Below are positions 1 to 9,114 of a stretch of 11,753 bases of DNA, piece by piece (positions within the stretch are counted from its first letter, which is position 1; each line of letters starts with the position of its first letter). Source of the DNA: Brooklawnia sp049651565 (GTDB taxonomy: Bacteria; Actinomycetota; Actinomycetes; Propionibacteriales; Propionibacteriaceae); assembly GCF_049651565.1 (NCBI RefSeq), contig NZ_JBASCI010000147.1, positions 1-11,753 on the forward strand, read 5' to 3'. The notes under the pieces are model-generated. The model ran no database searches. It saw only the letters and a list, made by a program, of their open reading frames with translations, and had not been told where the DNA came from. The position numbers and the translations under genes were made by a program.

Positions 1-1054
1 GGTCATCGCAACCGCAGTCACTGCCCTGCTGGCCGCCTCGGTGCTGTGGCCGGCCAGTTCGCCGCCGCTCCGGGACGCCGAAGGCCACCCCATCGAGGGC
101 TCGGTGTCGGAGCTGATCACAGTGGAGCTCGGCGGCCACGAGCAGTGGATCCAGGTGCGCGGTGCCAGCGCCGACCTCCCGGTGCTGCTCTACCTGAGCG
201 GCGGTCCCGGGCAGAGCGACCTGCCCCACTCCAGGGCATTGCTGGAGCCGCTCACCGATGACTTCCTGGTGGTGGGTTGGGACCAGCGCGGCACCGGCAA
301 GTCCTACCCTGCCCTGGACGCCGACACCCTGACCCCGGAACAGGCGGTGTTGGACACCATCGAGCTTGCCCGATGGCTGACCGATCGCTACCGGCAGGAG
401 AAGGTCTATCTCGTCGGCGAATCATGGGGCAGCCTGCTCGGCGTGCTGGCTGTCCAGCGTGCCCCCGAGCTGTTCCACGCCTTCGTGGGTAGCGGCCAGA
501 TGGTGGACATCCGGGCCACCGACGAGGCGATCTACCGTGACCTGGTGTTGTACGCGATGTCCCACGGGGACGGCGAGCTGGTCGCCCAGCTGGCGGAGAT
601 GGGACCGCCACCGTACCGCGGCGGAACCATCGACTACGGCACCATCTTCAGCCTTTATCCCCTGCTGGAGGGCGGCTACAGCCCACCCGAGGCCTACCAG
701 CAGCGGGGCATGGCCGCCCGGCTCGGCCCGTGGGGTCTGCTCGGGCAGGAGTACGCGCCGATGGAGAAGATCAACGTCCTGCGCGGCCTGCTGGACATGC
801 ACTCGGTGATGTACCCGCAACTGCAGGACATCGACCTGCGCCAAAGCGCCACCGACCTGGAGGTGCCGGTCTACCTGATGGTCGGCGACCACGAACTCGC
901 CGCCCGGGTCGACCCGGCCCGGCAGTGGTTCGAACTGCTGGACGCACCCGACAAGCGCTGGTACCAGCTACCCGACAGCGGCCACTCCGTCGCCTTCGAG
1001 CAGGCCGACGAACTGAACCGGATCCTGCTCGAGGACGTCCGAATCGCCGGTTAG
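1..1054 (+). CDS. Alpha/beta-fold hydrolase (peptidase S33-like), membrane-anchored, 5' end missing
   Basis: The reading frame is open from base 2, upstream of a GTG at 41. The extra codons encode a hydrophobic stretch (VIATAVTALLAASVLW) that looks like the core of a signal peptide or N-terminal membrane anchor, so the true start lies outside the window and the GTG at 41 is not the start. Counting from 41, a GGPG oxyanion-hole motif is at residues 54-57 (preceded by Ser, where proline iminopeptidases usually have His). WDQRGTGKS follows. The nucleophile elbow GESWG has Ser128, and the likely acid Asp283 (VGDHE) and base His315 (DSGHS) complete a catalytic triad. A lid region lies between the elbow and Asp283. 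The family hydrolyses esters, amides or N-terminal prolyl peptides; the substrate here cannot be told. It probably acts at or outside the membrane. It ends 31 bases from the convergent stress-protein gene. Confidence 0.85.
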   Translation, partial: VIATAVTALLAASVLWPASSPPLRDAEGHPIEGSVSELITVELGGHEQWIQVRGASADLPVLLYLSGGPGQSDLPHSRALLEPLTDDFLVVGWDQRGTGKSYPALDADTLTPEQAVLDTIELARWLTDRYRQEKVYLVGESWGSLLGVLAVQRAPELFHAFVGSGQMVDIRATDEAIYRDLVLYAMSHGDGELVAQLAEMGPPPYRGGTIDYGTIFSLYPLLEGGYSPPEAYQQRGMAARLGPWGLLGQEYAPMEKINVLRGLLDMHSVMYPQLQDIDLRQSATDLEVPVYLMVGDHELAARVDPARQWFELLDAPDKRWYQLPDSGHSVAFEQADELNRILLEDVRIAG

Positions 1055-1085
1055 CCAAGACACCGGACCGCCGTCGCGCCGGTCG

Positions 1086-2012
1086 CTACACCGATAGCGG
1101 CCGGCCTTCGGCGTCCTGACCACGGGTTATGATCACCGGGCAGTGCGCCGCACGGATCACGTGCTTGCTGGTCGAACCGAGCAGCAGCCCCCGGAAGCCG
1201 CCGCGTCCCCGCGAGCCGACCACCAGCAGGCCGGCCTGCCTGGACGCCTCGACCAGCACGTCCTGCGGCCGCCCCCACTCCACCCTGACCTCCACCGGCA
1301 CGTCCGGGTGGGCCGCGATCTCGTCGGCTGCCAGTTCGAGCACCTCGGCGGTGATCTGCTGCCTGTGCTCCTCGCTGTACGGGTTGTGCTTGGCCGGGTC
1401 GGAATAGCGGCTGACATCCGCCGATCCGTACGGGAACGCGGAGTACATGATCAACGGCACACCGCGGACCGTTGCCGCGTCGAAGGCCAGCCGCACTGCC
1501 GCCCGGGACGGTTCGGAGTCGTCGACGCCCACCACCACCGGGCCACCGGGGTTCTCGTGGGCGTCGTCGCTGATCACCGCCACCGGCCCCACCGAGTGCG
1601 CGGCCACCGCGTCCGAGACCCCTCCCAGCAGCCGGACCCCCAGTGGGGCGGTCTCGCCCCGAGCGCCGACCACGACCAGCTCAGCGTCCCGGGACGCCTG
1701 TGCCAGCACCTCGGCCGGGGTGCCCTCCACCACCACGCTGCTGACGTCCAGACCGGGGAACACGGCCCGCAGGTTGTCCGGCAACTGCTCGAGCTGCTTC
1801 AGGGTCTCGCGCAGCTGGTCGCGCTGCCGGGTGGCGGCCGCGCCGGCCACCTCACCCACCAGGATGTTGGCGTTGGTCATCGTGAAGACAACCAGCAGCG
1901 GTAGCTTCCGGGCCACCGCCCGATCGGCAGCCCACTCGACCGCCTTGCTGGCGCGTTGGGAACCGTCGGTTCCCACCACGATCCGGCCTGCAGACGCGAT
2001 TTCGGTACTCAT
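1086..2012 (-). CDS. Universal stress protein with two tandem UspA domains
   Basis: This is a 308-residue protein with two Usp domains, about residues 9-147 and 157-298. Each begins with the beta-strand/Asp signature (VVGTDGS and VVGVDDS). The second domain has the full ATP-binding pattern G-x2-G-x9-G-S (GSRG then GSTS). The first has GARG followed by a spacer one residue longer and GG instead of GS, so its nucleotide binding may be weakened. Tandem Usp proteins of this size are common in actinobacteria, where several respond to hypoxia, stationary phase or other stress; the specific role here is unknown. The ATG at 2012 is chosen because GGGGAGG lies just upstream with a 6-base gap. A TTG two codons further upstream is less likely. 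The gene lies 120 bases downstream of the acyltransferase gene, beyond a hairpin, so it probably has its own promoter. A TAAACT hexamer at 2067-2072 (- strand) could be the -10 box, but no good -35 is visible. Confidence 0.92.
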   Translation of the reverse strand: MSTEIASAGRIVVGTDGSQRASKAVEWAADRAVARKLPLLVVFTMTNANILVGEVAGAAATRQRDQLRETLKQLEQLPDNLRAVFPGLDVSSVVVEGTPAEVLAQASRDAELVVVGARGETAPLGVRLLGGVSDAVAAHSVGPVAVISDDAHENPGGPVVVGVDDSEPSRAAVRLAFDAATVRGVPLIMYSAFPYGSADVSRYSDPAKHNPYSEEHRQQITAEVLELAADEIAAHPDVPVEVRVEWGRPQDVLVEASRQAGLLVVGSRGRGGFRGLLLGSTSKHVIRAAHCPVIITRGQDAEGRPLSV

Positions 2013-2102
2013 AGTCAACCTCCCCGGGTTTGGTGGCCACCACCTCGAGCGCGGCTCGGTGCGGCCAGTTTACGGTGGATGAGCTGCCGATTCGGCGGTC
2101 CG

Positions 2103-2133
2103 GCGGGCATCGGGTGCAGCCGGCACCGCCCGC
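2103..2133 (-). terminator. Hairpin at the end of the acyltransferase gene
   Basis: On the - strand GCGGGC (2133-2128) pairs with GCCCGC (2108-2103), and inside it GGTGC pairs with GCACC around a 5-base loop. A 4-base bulge (2109-2112) separates the two stems. The structure starts at the last base of the acyltransferase stop codon. No T-run follows, which is common for actinobacterial terminators. Confidence 0.5.
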
Positions 2134-4160
2134 TACTCCACTGCGGCCAGGATCCGGTCGTGGGCCGCGAACGCGATCGTGGTGGCGTAGTCGGAGGTGA
2201 GGTGGTCGCCGTCCAGCCAGACCAGCACGTTGCCGATCACCGGCGGGCAGATACCATCCGGACAGATCAGGTCGGTGAAGTCAAGGTTCACGTAACCATC
2301 CCGGCCTTCCCAGACCTCGGCCGGGTTGACCGGGCCAAGCACGACCTCCTGCGCCACGCTGCAGGTTACGCCGTCACCGCTGGGGCGACCGAGGCAGTCG
2401 ACCGGGTTGAACCCGAGCCGGGGGTTGTCGCGGATGCCGACCACCCGGATCCCGGCCGCCACCAGACGGTCGATGGCCTGCGACTGGCCGGTGACGAGCC
2501 GCTCATCGACGCCGACGACCACAGCACCCCAGGTCGAGACCGTGAACACCACGTCCGGCTGGAGTCGCTCCAGGTAACGGCCGAACGACTCGTTCGACTC
2601 CAGGCACTCCTCCGGCTGACCACCCAGCCCGAAACTGCAGATCGGCTGCACCAACGACACCAGCTGCCAGCCCTGCTCCTCGGCGATCGGGATGATCGTC
2701 CCCATGAACTGCTGGGCGTGCGAGTTGCCAACCACCGCCACCGTCCTGGTCGGCTCGTCGAGCGTCGGGGTCTGCCGGCAGTAAGTGGCTGCTGCCCCCT
2801 CGTCGGCCCGCAGCCGGCCGGAGCAACGTTCGGGCAACTCCACCCACTGGTCCCGCAGGTTGCCCACCCTCGGCAGCACCGGCGCGTCCGGGTCGCCCTC
2901 GAACCAGAACCCGGGCAGCAGCGACAGCGCCCCCGGATGGTTGCGGTAGCCGTCGCCACGCGATTCGGCGACCAACCGGTTCAGCCGGTTCACGTCGTAG
3001 GCCATCCAGCCCCCCACCGGGACGGAGACCCCGACCAGACAGACGGCCACCACCAGCGCCAACCGGCGCTTGCTCACCTCCGGCCAGGCCCAGTTCTTCA
3101 GCGGCTGCTCGATGAGCCTGGTCAGCACGATCGCCAGGGCAGTGGACGCCACCACCAGCACCGCACCCGCCGCGGGGTCGGCCACCTGCTGGTCGCTCAC
3201 CACCAGGTAGGTGATCAGGATCGGCCAGTGCACCAGGTAGAGGGCGTAGGCGCTGTCGCCGAGCTTGACGATCGGGCGCCAGGCCAGGAAGCGGTCGACC
3301 CCGAGGACCGAACCGGACTGGCCGGCCGTGATGATCGCCCCGGCGGCCAGCAGCGGCCACAGCGCGATCCAGCCGGGAAAGGCGGTCTGGACGTCGACGA
3401 CGATGCCGACCGCGAGCATGGCGATGAACCCGACCCAGCCGAGGACCACCCGAACCGCCTTGCCAGGCTGCAGGTATGGGATGGCCAGCGCGAACAGCGA
3501 GCCGAGTGCGAATTCCCACAGCCGGGCGCCGGTGTCGAAGTAGGCGAACTCCTGCCTGGTGTTGGTGGTGATGATCGAATAGGTCAGCGAGGCGGCGAAG
3601 ATGGTCGCGAACGCGATGGTGAGCGTCCGCACCGAACCGATGCCGAACCGGCGCCGCAGCCACCAGGCCAGGCCGAACACCAGCGGCCAGACCAGGAAGA
3701 CCTGGCCCTGGATGGACAGCGACCAGAAGTGCTGGAACGGGGAGGCCAGGCCGCCGTCGCGGGCGTAGTAGTCGACGTTCGTCGCGGCCAGGTGCCAGTT
3801 CTCGAAGTAGAACGCGGACGACAGGGCTTGCGGCCGGAACTCCCAGATCGCCCACTCCGGGTACAGCAGGCCGAGCAGCAGCGAGGTCGCCAGGATCGTG
3901 ACCACCGCCATCGGCAGCAGGCGTTTGAAGGTGTGCAGCCAGTAGCGGCCGATCGCGATCGGCCGGTCGGACTCGATCTTCCGCACGAACGACAGGGTCA
4001 TGAAGAAGGCCGAGATCAGCAGGAAGATGTCGACGCCGCCCGATACGCGTCCGACGAAGACGTGGTAGACCACCACCATCATCACCGCGACGGCGCGCAG
4101 CCCCTGAACCTCGGGTCGAAAGCCCGAATAGCGGGCTACGAGTTCAGGTCGGTGTGGCAT
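2133..4160 (-). CDS. Acyltransferase 3 (OafA/YrhL-type) membrane protein with C-terminal SGNH domain
   Basis: This 675-residue protein combines two modules. Residues about 15-400 are a multi-helix acyltransferase-3 membrane domain. It begins with the family signature FRPEVQGLRAV and has Arg22 and His33 in the conserved R-x10-H arrangement, then DIFLLISAFFMT where homologues usually have a DVFFVISGFL-like sequence. Residues about 430-675 are an extracytoplasmic SGNH hydrolase/transferase-like domain with VVGNSHAQQF (Ser480) and the C-terminal D-x-x-H motif (Asp650, His653). The usual GDSH is GNSH here. Such fusions move acyl groups, often acetyl, across the membrane onto cell-envelope polysaccharide, peptidoglycan or secreted glycans; the acceptor here is unknown and no glycan genes are adjacent. 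The ATG at 4160 has no Shine-Dalgarno sequence, but TAACCT ends 7 bases before it, suggesting a leaderless transcript. Hairpins separate it from the genes on both sides, so it is probably monocistronic. Confidence 0.9.
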   Translation of the reverse strand: MPHRPELVARYSGFRPEVQGLRAVAVMMVVVYHVFVGRVSGGVDIFLLISAFFMTLSFVRKIESDRPIAIGRYWLHTFKRLLPMAVVTILATSLLLGLLYPEWAIWEFRPQALSSAFYFENWHLAATNVDYYARDGGLASPFQHFWSLSIQGQVFLVWPLVFGLAWWLRRRFGIGSVRTLTIAFATIFAASLTYSIITTNTRQEFAYFDTGARLWEFALGSLFALAIPYLQPGKAVRVVLGWVGFIAMLAVGIVVDVQTAFPGWIALWPLLAAGAIITAGQSGSVLGVDRFLAWRPIVKLGDSAYALYLVHWPILITYLVVSDQQVADPAAGAVLVVASTALAIVLTRLIEQPLKNWAWPEVSKRRLALVVAVCLVGVSVPVGGWMAYDVNRLNRLVAESRGDGYRNHPGALSLLPGFWFEGDPDAPVLPRVGNLRDQWVELPERCSGRLRADEGAAATYCRQTPTLDEPTRTVAVVGNSHAQQFMGTIIPIAEEQGWQLVSLVQPICSFGLGGQPEECLESNESFGRYLERLQPDVVFTVSTWGAVVVGVDERLVTGQSQAIDRLVAAGIRVVGIRDNPRLGFNPVDCLGRPSGDGVTCSVAQEVVLGPVNPAEVWEGRDGYVNLDFTDLICPDGICPPVIGNVLVWLDGDHLTSDYATTIAFAAHDRILAAVE

Positions 4161-4167
4161 TTGTTGA

Positions 4168-4173
4168 AGGTTA
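4168..4173 (-). promoter_or_regulatory. Possible -10 box for a leaderless acyltransferase mRNA
   Basis: On the - strand TAACCT (TAnnnT form) ends 7 bases before the ATG at 4160, and there is no purine-rich ribosome-binding site between them. This spacing matches leaderless actinobacterial promoters, in which transcription begins at or next to the start codon. The -35 position (TTCGGT with a 17-base spacer) is poor, so the call is tentative. Confidence 0.35.
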
Positions 4174-4296
4174 CCAATCTTCGCTTTCGGACCGAATCAG
4201 CTGAGTCACGACCTGATCGTCGCGCGAATCGTCCACCCCCTCAACCAGCTGGTGGGCCAGCACATGCCCAGCACAGCACGTCGTCCGGACACGCCA

Positions 4297-4327
4297 AGCG
4301 GGGCCGTCCATCACCGACGACCCCGCT
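4297..4327 (-). terminator. Rho-independent-type terminator hairpin of tkt
   Basis: On the - strand AGCGGGG (4327-4321) pairs with CCCCGCT (4303-4297). A T:G wobble follows (4320/4304), then CGTC with GACG, around a 7-base loop. This gives a 12-bp stem that pairs fully only on the - strand RNA; on the + strand the wobble becomes a C/A mismatch. It begins 20 bases beyond the tkt stop. Only two T residues follow the stem. Confidence 0.75.
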
Positions 4328-4346
4328 CCGGTCAGGTTGTCACGGA

Positions 4347-6407
4347 TCAGGCCTCCAGCGACTCCCGCGCAGCCTCGACGACGGCTTCGGCGGTGATGCC
4401 GAACTGCTTGAACAGCAGCGTCCCCTTGCCGGACGCGCCGTAGTGCTCGATCGAGACCGAGCGGCCCTTGGCGCCGACGTACTTCAACCAGCCCATCGCG
4501 ATGCCGGCCTCGACGCTGACCCGGGCGGTGACCTCAGGCGGCAGCACCTGGCTGCGGTACTGCTCGTCCTGTGCGTCGAACCACTCCTGGCAGGGCATCG
4601 ATACCACGCGGGTGGGGATCCCCTCGTCCTCGAGCACCTTCTGGGCGTCCAGTGCGACCTCGACCTCCGACCCGGTGCCGATCAGGATGACCCGCGGGTC
4701 GGCGCTGGCCTCCTTCAGCACGTAGGCGCCTTTGGCCAGGCCGTCGGCGGACGCGAACTCGCCGCTGGTGCGGTCGATGGTGCGCAGGTTCTGCCGCGAC
4801 AGGATCAGGCCGACCGGCTGCTTGGTCTGCGCCAGCGCAGCCGCCCACGCCGCGGCGGTCTCGTTGGCGTCCGCAGGCCGCACAATGGCCAGGTTGGGGA
4901 TCGCCCGGTAGGCGGCCAGGTGCTCGACCGGCTGGTGGGTCGGGCCGTCCTCGCCGACACCGATGGAGTCGTGCGTCCAGACGAAGATGGACGGGATGTT
5001 CGACAGCGCGGCCAACCGCACGGCCGGACGCATGTAGTCGGCGAACACGAAGAAGGTGCCCCCGTAGGCGCGGGTGAGCCCGTCGGCGTTGATGCCGTTG
5101 AGAATGCCGCCCATGGCGTGCTCGCGGACACCGAAGTGCAGGGTGCGGCCGTACGGCCCGCCCGGCCAGTCCTCGGTAGTGCGGCTCTCGGGCAGGAAGC
5201 TCGGCTCACCCTTCATGGTGGTGTTGTTCGAGCCGGCCAGGTCGGCCGAGCCGCCCCACAGCTCGGGCAACTGGGACGCCAGCGCGCTGAGCACGGTGGC
5301 CGACGCGGCGCGGGTGGCCTTCGAACCCTCTTCGAAGGTGGGCAGCTCGAGTTCGGGTAGCTCACGACGCCGGACGCGCTCCAGCAGCGCCTTGCCCTCG
5401 GGGTTGGCCTCCTGCCAGGCAGCGAACCGCTCGTTCCAGGCAGCCCGGACCTGCTTGCCGCGCTGCCGTAGGTTCTTGCGGGCCTGCTCGACGAGGTCCT
5501 CGTCGATGCCGAACGGCTCGTCGGGGAAGCCGAGCAGCTGCTTCAGTTCGGTGATCTCCTCGGCACCGAGCGCCGAGCCGTGGACCTTCTCCTTGCCCTG
5601 CAGGTTTGGTAGCGGCCAGCCGATGATGGTCTGCAACCGGATCAGCGACGGCTTGTTGGTGACCTGCTGGGCGGCGATGATCGCGTCGTACAGTTCCTGG
5701 ATGTTCTCGCCGTAGCTGGTCGCGCCGGCGGTCCAGTCGACCTCGTGCACATCCCAGCCGTAGGCCTCGTAGCGCTTGGCGACGTCCTCACCGAAGGCGA
5801 TCTTGGTGTCGCCCTCAATGGTGATCTTGTTGTCGTCGTAGATCATGATCAGGTTGCCCAGTTCCTGGGTTCCGGCAAGCGACGCCGCCTCGGCCTGGAC
5901 ACCCTCCTGCATGCAGCCGTCGCCGGCGATCACGTAGACGAAGTGGTCGAAGACCGACTCACCCTCGGCGTTCGGGTCGTACAGCCCGCGCGCCCGGCGC
6001 GCCGCCATCGCCATGCCGACCCCGTTGCTGACGCCGGCACCCAGCGGACCGGTGGTGATCTCGACGAACTTGGTGTGCCCGTACTCCGGGTGGCCCGGGG
6101 TCAACGAACCGAAGGTGCGCAGCGACTGGATGTCGTCCATCTCAAGACCGAGCCCACCCAGGTAGAGCTGGCAGTACTGCAGGATGGACGCGTGGCCCGC
6201 CGAGAGCACGAACCGGTCGCGGCCGATCCACTTGTCGTCGGCAGGGTCGATGTTCATCACCTTCTGGTACAGCAGGTAGGCGACCGGTGCCAGCGAGATC
6301 GCGGTGCCGGGGTGCCCGTTGCCGACTTTCTGCACCGCGTCGGCGGCCAGAACGCGCGCAGTATCTACTACTCGCCGGTCTTCATCGGTCCAGGTGAGAT
6401 TGCTCAC
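4347..6407 (-). CDS. tkt: Transketolase
   Basis: This 686-residue protein has the normal family length. Transketolase moves two-carbon ketol units between sugar phosphates in the non-oxidative pentose phosphate pathway, using thiamine diphosphate and a divalent metal in the cytoplasm. Visible hallmarks are GHPG with His32, HPEYGHT followed by the TTGPLGAG loop, and the cofactor motif GDG (Asp163) with its distal Asn193 in DDNKI as metal ligands. The catalytic Glu429 lies in GVREHAMGG, and the pyrimidine-domain stretch GVGEDGPTHQPVEHLA follows. All key residues are intact. The GTG at 6407 is preceded by AAAGGAAG at good spacing. gltA lies 121 bases upstream with several dyads between, so tkt probably has its own promoter. 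Many actinobacteria have tal, zwf and opcA next to tkt; here a terminator and an acyltransferase gene follow instead. Confidence 0.97.
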   Translation of the reverse strand: MSNLTWTDEDRRVVDTARVLAADAVQKVGNGHPGTAISLAPVAYLLYQKVMNIDPADDKWIGRDRFVLSAGHASILQYCQLYLGGLGLEMDDIQSLRTFGSLTPGHPEYGHTKFVEITTGPLGAGVSNGVGMAMAARRARGLYDPNAEGESVFDHFVYVIAGDGCMQEGVQAEAASLAGTQELGNLIMIYDDNKITIEGDTKIAFGEDVAKRYEAYGWDVHEVDWTAGATSYGENIQELYDAIIAAQQVTNKPSLIRLQTIIGWPLPNLQGKEKVHGSALGAEEITELKQLLGFPDEPFGIDEDLVEQARKNLRQRGKQVRAAWNERFAAWQEANPEGKALLERVRRRELPELELPTFEEGSKATRAASATVLSALASQLPELWGGSADLAGSNNTTMKGEPSFLPESRTTEDWPGGPYGRTLHFGVREHAMGGILNGINADGLTRAYGGTFFVFADYMRPAVRLAALSNIPSIFVWTHDSIGVGEDGPTHQPVEHLAAYRAIPNLAIVRPADANETAAAWAAALAQTKQPVGLILSRQNLRTIDRTSGEFASADGLAKGAYVLKEASADPRVILIGTGSEVEVALDAQKVLEDEGIPTRVVSMPCQEWFDAQDEQYRSQVLPPEVTARVSVEAGIAMGWLKYVGAKGRSVSIEHYGASGKGTLLFKQFGITAEAVVEAARESLEA

Positions 6408-6429
6408 AGTTCTTCCTTTGCAGTGAGAG

Positions 6430-6494
6430 CGCTCGACTTCGAGCTCACGAGCGGGTGTCCACTCCAGAGTGTAGTGGCGAGAGGATGAATCCTC
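6430..6494. promoter_or_regulatory. Cluster of three dyads in the gltA-tkt intergenic region
   Basis: Three inverted repeats lie within 65 bases upstream of tkt. CGCTCG (6430-6435) faces CGAGCG (6448-6453), with CTCGA-CT-TCGAG (6432-6443) nested at its left end. CACTC-CA-GAGTG is at 6460-6471, and GAGGAT-GA-ATCCTC is at 6481-6494. A - strand TACACT (6468-6473) overlapping the middle dyad could be the tkt -10 box, about 60 bases before the start codon; its -35 is not recognisable. The dyads could be operators, a gltA terminator (no T-run is present), or a structured tkt leader. Confidence 0.4.
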
Positions 6495-6528
6495 CCGGTG
6501 TCCGGTTTCATCGGTCCGGCCAGATTCC

Positions 6529-7875
<1,347 letters not shown>

Positions 7876-7926
7876 CTCGGGTACGTCCTTCCTGTGCGCG
7901 TCGCTGCGCCTACCACCCTAACTTGA

Positions 7927-9114
7927 TCAGCTTCCCCACGCAGGCAGAGTCGCGAGGTCCCGGGCCAGCAACGCGCGCGCCCGAGCCTCCTGCTCGGGGG
8001 TGCGCCAGGGCACCTCGTCGAAGCCCTTGCGGGTGGCCTCGGCCACCGCTCGTAGCCCGCCATCGCTGATCAGGCCGAGCCGGTGCACCGCGACCACGGC
8101 ACCCACGTAGGTGTCGAAGAAGACCAGTCCCCGTTCGGCGTAGTCGGCGCGGACCTGCGCGGCGGTGTCGACCACGTCGTGGATCAGCACCGCGTCCACG
8201 GCCCCGGCGAACTCGGTCAGCAGCCGCTCCCCCACCCGGACGTCGCCCTGCCCGGAATCGCCGATGAAGACCAACCGGTACTCGGGATACAGGCTGTGGT
8301 AGTGCATCAGGTTCTGGATCTTCTTCTCGGCCATCCCGGCGTGGCTGAGCAGGTGCAGCAACGAACCGGTCAGCATGGCCGAACTCGGTACCCCCACCCC
8401 GCGCAGCTTGCTGCGGGTCTGGTCCTCGACCCAGCCCAGCAGGTCGGCGGGCCGGGCGGTGATGAACGTCAGGTCGCCCACGGAGCGGGGTTTCGAGTTG
8501 GGCCCGACGTCGAGCGCCTCCCACAGGGCCACCACGCCCGGGTAGACCACACCCTTCGGGAACCGCCGGTCGTGCAGGCTGCAGATGGTGGTGTCGTCGA
8601 TGTCGGACAGCACCTTCGCCTCCAGGCCGGTCACCTGCCGGGCCTGCTCGGCGATGTGGGCGAGGATCACCCCGCGCACCTCGGCACTGTCGATGTCGCG
8701 GTAGACCAGCTCCTCCAGGTCGTTGTGGTTGGGGGTGGCATCGATCAGGTTCTTGAGGATTGTCAGGTCGGCGCCCAGCACGTCGGTGAACAGGTCGCGG
8801 ACGAAGATCTCGTCGCGCCGGGAGGTGCGTCCGGTCTGGACGGCGTGGATCAGCGCGGCCCGGGCCGGCAGGTCGAGTTCGTGGCGCCGGTTACGGCCGA
8901 GGAGCTCCAGCAGCTGGTCGTGGTGGCTGGGTCCGGATCGGCGGCTGATCGACATGGTGGCGGCCAGCCGGTCGGTCAGCCCGGAGTCGGCGAGCATCTC
9001 GTTGAGTTGTTCGGTGTCGGCCCACTCCAGCAGGTCGAGGATGACCCGCTCGGTCTGGGCGCTGGTGCGTCCGGTCAGCAGCTGGCGCAGCAGGCCGACC
9101 GCCGGGCCGGTCAT
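7927..9114 (-). CDS. APP1/DUF2183-type HAD phosphatase with helical N-terminal domain
   Basis: This 395-residue protein has a C-terminal phosphatase domain of the APP1 (phosphatidate phosphatase, DUF2183) type. HAD motif I is DIDDT (171-175), with Asp171 as likely nucleophile and Asp173 as acid/base. Motif II is in FITARP (Thr219). A Lys pair lies in AEKKIQN near residue 265, and motif IV is GDSGQGD (285-291). Yeast App1 removes phosphate from phosphatidate to yield diacylglycerol; activity here is inferred from the family. The first 165 or so residues appear helical, acidic and soluble with no membrane segment, unlike the N-terminal part of the actinobacterial APP1 proteins I know. The ATG at 9114 is chosen because it forms an ATGA overlap with the lipid-kinase stop. 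A GTG at 9129 is the alternative. The overlap implies translational coupling and joint function. Confidence 0.82.
   Translation of the reverse strand: MTGPAVGLLRQLLTGRTSAQTERVILDLLEWADTEQLNEMLADSGLTDRLAATMSISRRSGPSHHDQLLELLGRNRRHELDLPARAALIHAVQTGRTSRRDEIFVRDLFTDVLGADLTILKNLIDATPNHNDLEELVYRDIDSAEVRGVILAHIAEQARQVTGLEAKVLSDIDDTTICSLHDRRFPKGVVYPGVVALWEALDVGPNSKPRSVGDLTFITARPADLLGWVEDQTRSKLRGVGVPSSAMLTGSLLHLLSHAGMAEKKIQNLMHYHSLYPEYRLVFIGDSGQGDVRVGERLLTEFAGAVDAVLIHDVVDTAAQVRADYAERGLVFFDTYVGAVVAVHRLGLISDGGLRAVAEATRKGFDEVPWRTPEQEARARALLARDLATLPAWGS

Noticed and set aside
1066..1084. Small GACCG/CGGTC dyad between the hydrolase and stress-protein genes as a terminator
   Set aside because: Only a 5-bp stem with a 9-base loop and no T-run; it could easily occur by chance at this GC content.
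2060..2080. Possible DosR-like box upstream of the universal stress protein
   Set aside because: The sequence around AGTTTAC lacks the symmetric GGGAC/GTCCC halves of the known motif.
1956..5360. Very long open frame on the + strand (over 1100 codons) opposite the acyltransferase and transketolase genes
   Set aside because: Its product is rich in Arg, His, Gln, Gly and Pro with no recognisable domain. It crosses two well-supported - strand genes and their intergenic terminator, which is typical of an antisense shadow in GC-rich DNA.
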